Assembly: GCF_002443255.2 (NCBI RefSeq)
Contig: NW_019211456.1
Span: 20,701,061 to 20,765,060 of the forward strand
Length of the DNA: 64,000 nucleotides
DNA from: Varroa destructor
Taxonomy: Eukaryota; Arthropoda; Arachnida; Mesostigmata; Varroidae
Direction: 5' to 3'
Shown here: positions 50,981 to 61,800 of the stretch, one piece after another
How the letters are laid out: every line of letters begins with the position of its first letter
Position numbering within the stretch: the stretch's first letter is position 1
Program-made: the position numbers and the translations under genes
The notes under the pieces: model-generated
What the model saw: only the letters and a program-made list of their open reading frames with translations
Told to the model about the DNA's origin: nothing
Database searches by the model: none

Positions 50981-52896
50981 ATGTCAACCATACTGTCGCA
51001 CAAAGAAAGACCATCTGTTCCAGTTTTAAGGTTGAGATACCAAGATGGCAAGGAACCTCGCGATTCGAAATATCAGGATACTCTTATAAGTAAACTCAGT
51101 ATCAGCAGATTACTAGGACCCCGAAGCCCGACGCGCGTCTTATCTCGCTCGACGCTCGTTTTAACTGTCCTTTCTGGAGTGCTGTTGTTTGATTTGTTCA
51201 CGGGTGGGCCCTGTGTAAGGCTACTGATTCCTCTTGTGGATTATGCACTCCCCGTGCTGAACGAGCCCGACTTTGGAAGGAGCGTGGTAAGTGATTGTCC
51301 ACGCATCGTTTACGGATAGCCCTAATTTACAGTTAATTGCAATAGTCTCTCAGCTAATGAGTGTATTTTACCAGAAAGATAGGATTTATGAGACTTCAGA
51401 AGAGGACTCAGTGTTTATATCTGTATTGACCAGCGTTGGCATACTTTATAAAAACGAAGAATTTACCCTACATACATTAGGTATTTGTTTATTATTGTTA
51501 AACCTTTGCAAATTTAGGCTCAAGGCAGAACAAAAGAGCTTGCAATAGCCAATATAAACAAAATATGACATAAATTTGAACTTTTCAAGTTCCTACCTTT
51601 TGAAGCAGACGATCAATATTTCACTCACGATACAGTATCTTTACAACAGTTAAGGGGTTAGGAAAAAAACACGATGCAAAAAATTAATTAATGAAAGTTT
51701 TTAAATACTTGTAGTCGAAATTCTCTCTTCCGCTTGTTCGCATATGTATCGTCGTATAAACCGCCAGCCAACCACCTATGAGAACTAAAAGCTTTCCTTC
51801 ACCACGCGAAGTTCAAGAGTCGTTGTCCAAAGTAAGCAAACTTTGCAGCGTTCATTTGATGGAGGAAAATTAGTGTCTCTTTGGTGTTATGGTGATTGAA
51901 TTTGACGATTGCCCACGCTTAATCGCGTCATGTGTAACACTGCGAAATGGGTCACAAACATATTTTTCTCACATAATCAGATGTTTCGGCAAAATTTCAT
52001 AATCATTTACGAGCCTGTCAATGGTGAGAGTGTTATAGGAGGAGCTGGTCCGAAGTCGTGGCTTCGAATTCGAGACGCACGAAGTGACGACCAAAGATGG
52101 ATACATTATAGAAATGCATCGAGTGTATCACAAAAAATTCAGCAACAGCGTCCGGTTTGTACAATATGTCTATATTTTAACCCAATTTTTCTATTAGTTT
52201 TTGTATATGCATACGATTGCTTACTCGAACACTGTTACATTCGCGGGACATAGAAGTGCCACTGTTTTTTTGTTTTATAACATCAATATCGACCGATAAC
52301 ATCAACTACTACTAGAAGTATCTAAGCAGCGACAAATGCTAAAATGCGCTCCTCCGAGCTCATCTTGCATTGAAAACTCGCTTTTTCAGGCCTGCGCTGA
52401 TGCTCGGATTACCGCTCTTCTGTACTTCAGCGATAACGGTCGTTGACTACAGGAACAACACAGCTGGTGCGTGAATAGGCTTATATTTACAGAAATTAGA
52501 GTCATACTGCAAGCTAAAATAATATGGCTATGTCGAACCCTCACGGCCGACACATAAAAACGAGATAAGCGTAAATTTCAGACTGCTTCTGTTGACTGTC
52601 TCAGTGGACCGTTCACTGTATTACTCGCATCTGTAATACATTCTACGGTATATCTTGTGCAGCATATCTGTTTGCAGATGCCGGGTATGATGTTTGGCTG
52701 ATGAACGTACGAGGTAATCGATTTGGTAGAAGGCACGTTTTTCTCGATCCTGTCAAGGACAAGCTTGCCTTCTACGATTTTACCCACCTCGATATAGCAG
52801 AATTCGACTTTCCTATGCAAATCGACTACGTCATACAATATACTGGACAAACAAAGGTACCAAAATTTCAAGATTTAGGAAGACCAGGTAAACATT

Positions 52897-52927
<31 letters not shown>

Positions 52928-55900
52928 GCAAACAAGTGGGTCGTCAATAACACAAGGGACTATTATAGTTAGTTAAAATTCACATAGCAGATTATTACAA
53001 AAAAGAAAAAAACAAGAGCAAATTGGTGCGGTTTGATCAAGTCGTTATTTCAAGGACGATGAATTATGAAGAAATTGCTTGTATATGGGAACCGGCTCTT
53101 CCTTCTAGAACGATTTGTTACTACCAGGTTGAATGTTTATGTCCAGTGTAATACCGTTAACCAAATTTGTACGACCGGACATTTTTTTCATTTTCTCAAG
53201 ATCTTGAAAATAGTTGAAAATGATCAAGAAAAAATACGGAAGCTCGGTATTTTCTATACGAATCTCCGCGATCTGGTAGCAGCACTTAACCCCTATGCAT
53301 GCAAGCCACTTTCAATTTTCTTTATCTATAAAGTACTATTTCGAAGGAACTATAAAGTTTTTTTTTTTTTGCCAATTTTGATTATCCGGCACTTCAAACT
53401 CTTCTTGTCAGTACGTATTCGAGAACATCCAACAATACCTCAAGAAAAAAATGTAGCGGATCATCACTTCCCGTCATGTTGTACGTAATTTCTTTTAGTT
53501 AACTGGTCATTGGAAACGAATGTAATCGAGCACTCTCTCTCACTCAGTTCTTTCTTTTATATTATACAATCTATTTTTTTGCAACATATTATTGAGCTCA
53601 CCACTGTACTCATAACTATAAATAATTAATTATTTACAGTTCACGCAATGCGATGAGTGGGGAATGTGTGTTTTCCCTATCTAACCTATCTACACCTATC
53701 TTACAATCACGTCTTCGGTATCGACGCTATATAGGTATATTTGACCGGTGTTTCTCAGGGGGCAGCCGCTGCATTCGCCCTACTCTCGAAACGGCCAGAA
53801 TATAATTCAAAGGTCCACGCCATTGCATCGTACGGCGGGTTTCGGAGTCTTTGCTTCTCCAGCAATGTTGGAGTTGTCGTGTTCTCCAAACTAGCATGGC
53901 CCTTATCGGTAAGTGCTTTTTAAAAGTCACTCGAATGTACATATACCAGACAACACAACCATATGGCGTCAAGGTAAAGTTTGCGATCGCCCCGTACACA
54001 TCGAGGACAGGGCTTGTTTTGTATTGTTGATGATAGCGATTAATAAACATGTATGAGTACTGTTTATTTTCTCAGCCACTGACGCCATTTGTTGCAGCTT
54101 GTCATAAACCATGAAGAATAGTACTGCGAATGAAATGACCTTCCAGCTGATCACCAATACCAGTTCATGGATTAGTAATAATTCATATATTTACTGAACT
54201 CGTGTGGTGTTCGTCCACTTCTACTTACGAACACCCATTGCGGTCCTTGACTTCGAATAAGTCAATCTATCACATTAAACAGATGCACCACTCTGTTCCA
54301 GCTGCCCAGCCTGAACCCAGGTTGGTCTAGTTTGTTGTATTCACTGTATGGTTTTGTTGAATCATCCCATCACTTTGTCTTAGCTATTTACTTACATTGA
54401 TTCAATACACTGATCCGTTACTTTTGCTTCGGAGGCTTACCCCAATTCAGCTGCTTCATTACCCTGCTCCAAGTACGCCCCTGGTCCGAGTATCCTAGTG
54501 ACATGTGTCAATTCTATCGTGCTCGTGTTGTGATTGAGATGGCACTCTGCTGCCTTTGGCCCGTTATTTCCTAGGGACTATTCTGGTATGAAAGTGTTTT
54601 TAACTTTCAAAACTGAATAAAGTAAATGGGGAATATAAATAGGGAAAAATATATATTTTTCATAAATTCTAAACTGGTTAACACAGCACATCCGACTGTT
54701 GCAGTCAAAAAGATAAGTAATTTCTTCCGAGGATCTAATTTTCGACGTACTATGTACAACTCGAAAAGCTAAGACCGTTTCAGGTTTAAGTGTATCATAA
54801 ATGCCGACCGTTTCTGAGTTAATTGCCGCATCTTTCCGAAGTTCGCAGCGCATATAGGTCTTTCATATTTGTTGACCGAAAGAAATTTTCCCATATATCG
54901 CTTTGATCAATATTTTCTGTTCAAGCCAAGTCCACACGCAAAAAACACACAGAGGTATTCCCGAAATGGTAGGTAAGTACGTGAATACAAGCCCTTCTTT
55001 CTCCTTATTTGTATTAACTCAAATTTAAGTTTATAATCATAACTATACAGAATAAGCCAAGACTAGATGAAGGCCTGTGTTGCCATACAAACGCGGAATT
55101 TCTCTGTGTTGTTTTACATAGCTATCCTGGACTAAACAATACAGGGTAACTATATAAGTTACTGCGTTTCGAGCACACGTATCGGATGCCTTCGATGCTA
55201 ATTTTACGGAGAAATTAAAAAATCTAACCGGCAGTGCAGAGTGCGATTTAGCTCAATAGGCATACGTATAAGTGTCTATATGTTAGGTCAGAGCATCGTA
55301 TATTCAGCAACTGTTATATCACATGTTGTCGTTGTCAAGAACGTAACACATTTTCTTTTTTTTTTTCATTTCATACCGGACAAAACTGTGTTATACAAAT
55401 GTGCACCATACTGTGGATAATCCCGACCATGGATGAATTTACTATAATTATGTATCTACTTTAATTATGTACCTTCTGGTTGATGTGCCCGTATTTAGAG
55501 CACTCAATACCGGAGCTCACATTGTGCAGCAGAACTTCATATGGACCTATGGGAATGGACAGTCATTTTTCGTGTGCCTAACTTGGCAGTAAATGGTTAT
55601 AAAATGTCGTTTCTAATACCTCTCCTCACAGCCCTTTCTAGTAGGAAATGCATTTTTCTCATTCTGCAGAATAACAGGCTCGTTCGCACGAAATCATGAA
55701 TAGCTCATCATAGCTGATTCACAACAGTGATGTTCTATAAGCGGATTTTTTCAAAAGTTAATAAATTGTAGTGAGCCTATTATTGGGCTATATAACGACA
55801 AAAAAAAAGAAAAAAAAAAAAAACGTTAACGAATAAACTGGAATAATTCTTCCCTGCAGAACCGGTTGCCTTTAACGATAGTGTTAAGCTAATCATCACC

Positions 55901-58556
55901 TACATAGTCCTTTCCTACCTAGCAGTTATTGAAGCATATCGATAATGGTAATATTTTTTCATCATCATGACGCAAAATCGCCAAGGTGAACGTATGCTTC
56001 AAGGAGCTTGCTGGTCTGCTGACCAAAAGACTACTTGCCTTTTTAGGAAGTAGCAAACTTCTACCGAGGGAACAACATAGATTTCGGAGGAGCGGAATGC
56101 GGTGTCCTGATGCCTGATATTAAATAGGCACCCTAAATAGCCGCATTCGGCCCTGCATCCAAATATCTGATCCTGCGTATTTTGGCGTACACAAGTCCAC
56201 TATGATATATGTTTGCCCTGCCAGCTGCGATCCTCCTAGAGGAAAATATAGGCATTGATGACAAGGTTAAGAGAATCTGGTCGAGATTATCCTATACGGG
56301 TATAGCTGGGTAATTTACCCTTTTGGAAAATTTTAAGAACATTCCGCGGCTTTGACTAGGATTGTTGCGGCCGTAACGGAACTGGGCCTAACGGTCAACT
56401 TGGATAAGGCCATAAATTCCAGAAGGGAGGCAGGATCATGCCTGGCGATATAATGCCTCTCATCGTATCGTTCCTTCGGTACGGCAACGGATTCCGATTA
56501 TCTCAGGCTATTTATCTCATTTAATAATCACTACTTCACCCCGCAAACCACAGAAAGGTATAGAAAAGCATTAATTTTATCTTGTGCAATTAGGACTCCA
56601 AATCATCGTTCCACCACAAGAGCGCTCTGCGTTTTCGGCTTCAAAGAGGCACCCGTAACGGGATAAGTATAGTTTAGGGGGATCTTACTGCAGGTGATCT
56701 CGAGCTACTTAACCAATAAAAGCCTCTTTCCTCAGGCGTGCTCTTGGCTTTTATCGTGCACTCCGCTGCTCTCCCTGAAATCTCGTTGTGGACTTCCAGC
56801 AAATGAGAGCTTCTCTGAATGTCTCAGCAGATCAACCTAGCGAAAAATGGAGTTGTAACAGACGTGAAGGACTGTAATACATACCATGCAGGATTAGCCT
56901 TCTAGTGCCCTCGCTCGAGAGCCCGATACACTGATGCAAAGCAGCTATGCTGTAAACTTAACCTATTTTTTTCTCAGTCAGTGAATGTTCCAATCTAGGG
57001 GCCATACAGATTATCATTGGATCCTGTGATATAGAACATATGTGTTGTTGCTAAGTGTTTGTGGCATATATTTAAACATGTACCATCAAAATGTAAAGCA
57101 CATGTTATGGTTTTTTCTCCAACGTTAAACTAAAGTTACACTCCATTTCTATACGAAGGTAGTTATTTCATGGTTGCTGAATATTTAATGTTAAAATCAA
57201 GCGCCTTGAATTACTAGATGTTGGTTATTGTTTGTTATTATTTGTTTTGGGTACCTAGGATTTGCTGCTGAATATCGAATATCTGGCAGCCCTCTTTCTC
57301 TCTTTCTCACCAGTAGGCCGTCTATGTGCGAGAGCTGGCAACTTCTGCGGGACGCTTATGACGTACGTGGGCTTCAAATCGGACCATTATTTCAATGTTG
57401 TAAGTATTCACATTACAAATACGCCTTGGCTTCATTTCTAAAACTGCAGGAACATTTATGTATATTTACGTATTATATTTTGTTCCAATACCGCTGACAC
57501 GAGGTTGTGTAAATTAGAAAAGTTTGAGCATTGATTACAAGCGACATCCGTTTGTAAGCTACCCGGCGAAAACGTTTATCATTTCTTTTTCCTCCAACGT
57601 TATTTGTATGGTCTAACAATTTGTCATGGCTTTACTTGTATATACGTACATAGTCATCTTGAAACGATTATGTACACATATATAATGAAAATACATCTGA
57701 AGTCAAAGTGGCATTGTTAAAATATCGGAATCTTCATTTATGGAGAATGTAACTAAAAAACAACAATGCAACAACATAGGGTTTTACTATGGGACTGCGA
57801 AAAAAAAATGTATTGAACGACATTGTTTTCAGAAAAGTCAATATACCGTTTACATGGCGTTCGCTTGCTACTTTCAGTCGCGGTTCGCGTTATATTTGGA
57901 ACATGTTCCCGCTGGCACATCACTCAAGACATTTGTCTACTATGCTCAGGTGAGCGATACATCAGCAATCGGGACGAAAATTATACCGGAATAGTGATAG
58001 ATGCTAAAGCTATAGTGTTCCAATAATTCCAGACGCGACAAACCGGGTGTGATGGTTCAGTGCGTGATTATGATTATGATCAGGGTGCGCTCACGTCCCT
58101 TCTTATCTCGCTCGGCTGGAAAGAGTCGATGAACGTAAAGAAGTATGGAACCCCTGAACCGCCGTTGTTGGACGCCAAAAATATCCAAGTTCCAATTAAA
58201 ATCTACTACAGCGATGGAGACGACTTCGTGCCGTTTAAGGAATGAGCTTTTATTACTAACTAATAAAAGACTGTCATTTACTGTTCAAGTTCATACTTAG
58301 TCCGTAAACGTCTCTTCAATGAGGAACTGAGTTTGACGTCATGCTATTTTTCCTGTCGAAATTGCAGGAGGTGCAGAGAATGGCGAAAGATATAGGCATT
58401 CCCTCGTCGAACCTGCATCGAATCGCCGACGATCGTTTTTCACACGTCAATTTCGTGTTCAATAAAGACCGAAAAGACTTCATTGTTCACGCGATCGACT
58501 TCTTTCAAGGAGGAAACGCCTCGTGGCCGGAAGACCTAGAAAAACTTCGAGCATAA
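50981..58556 (+). CDS. lysosomal/gastric-type acid lipase family protein
   Basis: Nine exons: 50981-51286, 52039-52154, 52390-52466, 52663-52856, 53735-53908, 57259-57399, 57878-57949, 58033-58239 and 58368-58556, with consistent phases, giving 491 aa. The family hydrolyses lipid esters in lysosomes or the gut. Residues 57-73 form a hydrophobic anchor after a basic 56-residue N-terminus, longer than a usual signal peptide. HEVTTKDGYIIEMHR (exon 2) and ADAGYDVWLMNVRGN (exon 4) are family hallmarks. The putative triad is Ser238 in GVSQG, Asp423 or Asp424 in SDGDDF, and His455 in FSHVNF. PAGTSLKTFVYYAQ is also typical. Oddities: HG of the oxyanion region is LP (148-149), GHSQG is GVSQG, and intron 8 seems to start with GA. 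Exon 3 rests on alignment and phase. Function may be altered or lost; the family is secure. Confidence 0.85.
52897..52923. repeat. (AT)n microsatellite in lipase intron 4
   Basis: Pure AT dinucleotide run about 40 bases after the exon 4 donor. Confidence 0.9.
56361..56665 (+). pseudogene. non-LTR (LINE) reverse transcriptase relic in lipase intron 5
   Basis: IVAAVTELGLTVNLDKA at 56,361-56,411 resembles the G-L-x-x-N-x-x-K segment of non-LTR reverse transcriptases, and a second frame from 56,490 stays open for 58 codons to a stop at 56,663. The frames are disrupted and no catalytic box was found, so the element is dead. It lies within the 3.35 kb intron 5 of the lipase gene, the longest intron, which suggests the intron grew by insertion. 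Confidence 0.3.
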
Positions 58557-58811
58557 AACCGATCTATACGAAATCGGTTCTTCCTCTAGCAAGGGTATTT
58601 GACGGATGTGTTCTCAGTGCGGAAAGCGTCGATCGAAACACTCCGTAAAAGTGATTACGATGACCCGTGCTTCCAGTAGCACGGTTTGCAATATTACACA
58701 TATTGTTACAATTAACTACGACGTTCTCGCGTTTAGCCACGAATTACAAGCTTTACACCCTGCAAAACATAAGGCACAATTAACTACGTAATAGAAGGTA
58801 CGTGTAAAATC

Positions 58812-58817
58812 AATAAA
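58812..58817 (+). terminator. poly(A) signal AATAAA of the lipase gene
   Basis: AATAAA about 255 bases after the lipase stop codon, the first such hexamer downstream that I noted. Confidence 0.45.
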
Positions 58818-58829
58818 TTCTGCCTTGTT

Positions 58830-61800
58830 TACCTATACTTCTTTGCGAATCCGTTTCAACTTTAAGTACTGGAAAAGGTTTTCTGTGCAAGTGAAATCAG
58901 ATATTTAACGTAAGTTGTTTCGATGGGTAGGCAAGCACTTGCGAGGGCTAAAAACGTTAGCAAAGGACACATTTTCATTCGAGTAAAATCTAGCTGTTTT
59001 AGCTTGACTCGAAGCTTTTTGAGCACAAAATTGAAGTCAACTTCACCCTTTGTTATTAAGACCAGCGAATTAGGGTGAGGGCGCTCCGTAGGTATCATAC
59101 ACCGATAGTAAGAGGTATAGGTGTGTATTTTACTTTTCGCAGCTTCTAGTTCCAACAAAGACACACCTACTAATAATGCCGATTTTCCAAATTATGTGTA
59201 CTTGTATTGAAGTGTGTTACATGAATTTTTTGCAACCAGGAGAAATTCGGCTTTCGGAAAAAAAAGAAACATAGGAAAAATTAAATTGTTGGTTCAAGCA
59301 TTTTAGACATTAAACGACGCGCTAACACTGAAGAATCTCCATCACTGGGTGTCATAACAAATTTTCGATTTAGTTTCAATTTTTGGCGCGAAATTTAAAT
59401 AAATATCGAGTATCAAAGACACTTTTAAGATCCATAGATTTTTTCGAAACTTTCATTTGGACATTTCGTTACTGATCCACAGATTTTTTCGAAACTTTCA
59501 TTTGGACATTTCGTTACTGAAAAGACGGATATGTTTTTGTAATAAAATTGGACCCCGATATCCTCCTAAGTGTTACTTTTTTATGTTCTTATATTAATTT
59601 TTTTTTTTGGTTTTTTGCAGCTTGCGTGAAATTCTTTTTATCGACTTAATATAGGCTCTACTAGCGAAATCTGGAGTGAAATTCGGGAATTTTATTTTAA
59701 TTATGGTTGGGAGATATCCAAAGCCTGAATTGGCTGTACGAGAGCATTTTTTCGATAAAATCGCTGCAAAATATAGTACATCAATACAAAACATAAACTC
59801 TCTATCCAAAGGATCGTTTGGCATTTGTTACTGATGCGAATAATTATTAATCATGAACATGTTTGTAGGCCCCTCTGTGAGAGACCGTGTGCAGAAATTG
59901 TTAACTCTGCTCTTAAGCGTATTGCACATAAACCGTGAAATCTCTTGTGTGCGTTTTGGTCTGCTACAGGTGCCGAACATGTACACTTAATAACAGTACA
60001 TGGTACAGCTCGAAACAGCTTTTACACTCGTATGTAAACGCTATCTATAGGCTACCCAGTAACCGTAGCAGGGTAACAAAGCTACTTTTATAGGGCGACA
60101 GCTCAACGATAGGGAAGTCACGAATGGATGGTATTATTATTACAGAAAGACGGGGTAATTAATTCAAATCTATTTCTTTTTCGGATTCGCAGCTCCCACA
60201 ATGTGTGCCGTTTCCCAATATAACCTAATGAGACTAGCCGGTGTAGAGTCACCCTGAAATAATCAAGATCAATGAAAACAACGATGATGCATGGTAAATC
60301 GGTTGACGAAAGCCATGTGAATGCTCAGGAAACTCCGATAAAAGATTCTCATGATCAGTTAGGTAGTTTGGTCAACTGATCTTACCCACGGAGTGTCGAA
60401 ACAAGCAAATAAAGGGACGCGACATAAAACATGGCTTCAACGTCGCGTCTAAAACCGTTGCTAATTAAATGTCCTAAAAAGAGCTTGGTTGTCGGCATTT
60501 AAAATCGCTACTCAGTGTAAATTTGTATTTTATGTTGCCAGTGCTGGCTCTATAGTCGTCGTCATCATTTAACAACAGGAATCAATGCACTATTCCTCCT
60601 GTGCAAAATCAGTCCTATCACTATAATCATATCAATCCATGTATAGATCAATTTTATAGTGAGGGTATAGCACGGATTCATCTTAGGCTCATCTTGTCGT
60701 AAGTTAGTTCAACTTTCAGTAACGTTGACCCAAACAACATCACTAACAGTGACGTTGCAATAATTAACAGTAAATATAGGACTATTCCCCCTGTGGAAAA
60801 TTCGAATCAATACATCATTACTATAGGCGATAAAATAAATGCTGAATATGGTTTCTTTTCCTACATAACGTAACGGTACATCGATGTCAAAGTATTAGAA
60901 TTAAATTCTATCTAACTTCGGGTACTTCAGACACCGTGCAGATAAACAACGCTATCATTTATATATTTAGTCTGCTCCGAAGTAAAGTAAGTCTGCACTC
61001 AAACGTTATTCAAAACGAAACAAAGAAGTCAGGGAGTCAATGTACTAGATAAATCTAGTAGTTTTATAGCTTTATAATATGGAATCTTTGTGTCACTCAA
61101 ATACAATTTGCAAACGACATATATCTTTTAGCTGCGAGGGCAGATCATTACCTGAAAGCTCATTTGACTGGAGTATTAGCCGAAAGCAGCCACTGGCTCA
61201 GGATAACTTTATGCTATTCGTAGGAAAAAACTGAGATATTAGGTCATACGAAGGCCAAGACATGGAAAGGACAGGAGAAAATGTCGACTACTTAGAACTC
61301 ACAATTAGGTAAAAACAGTCAAATCGCAAATACTTTATATAACTGAAGGCCTAATTAAAAGCGTATCCAAAACAGGTCAGCTCTATCCAGCGTATTCTTC
61401 TGTTCGCTAGATTCACCACATCCTTAACCCAAACCACACACGTCCTTAACCCAATTGCAACTTTTTTACACGTCGTTTCCTGTCTGGAATATCTAGAAAC
61501 TACTGGAAAATGTACTTTATTTCTATGATATCGGCCACAAATCAAACAGCCAGAAACTGTTTGGAAAACTACCAGGTTCTCACTTCAACCTTCAAGGAAA
61601 CTTCGGCCTAAGCGTCAATAGAGTTAATTTCAAGGACCGAATTATGAATATAAAAAAGATCATCAAAAAATCCTCAGCATACTGGGAATGCAATCAATTC
61701 AAATAAAAAAGAGAACCAAACATTACTACAATATGTACCAGAGGCTCGGCAAACGGTAACTTTTAGTTAATAGTATTGATAGAAGAATATACTGCGTATT

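Noticed and set aside
52582..52632. Possible extra lipase exon reading TASVDCLSGPFTVLLAS
   Set aside because: Its phase (0-0) does not fit exon 4. Exon 3 at 52,390-52,466 fits both phase and family alignment.
13364..52923. Repeated AT runs considered as origins or CRISPR-like arrays
   Set aside because: They are simple dinucleotide microsatellites with no spacer-repeat structure, and the genome is eukaryotic.
53066..53488. 140-codon plus-strand frame, the longest downstream of lipase exon 4
   Set aside because: It lies inside lipase intron 4, is Phe/Leu/Lys-rich as expected of AT-rich noncoding sequence, and has no domain or splice context.
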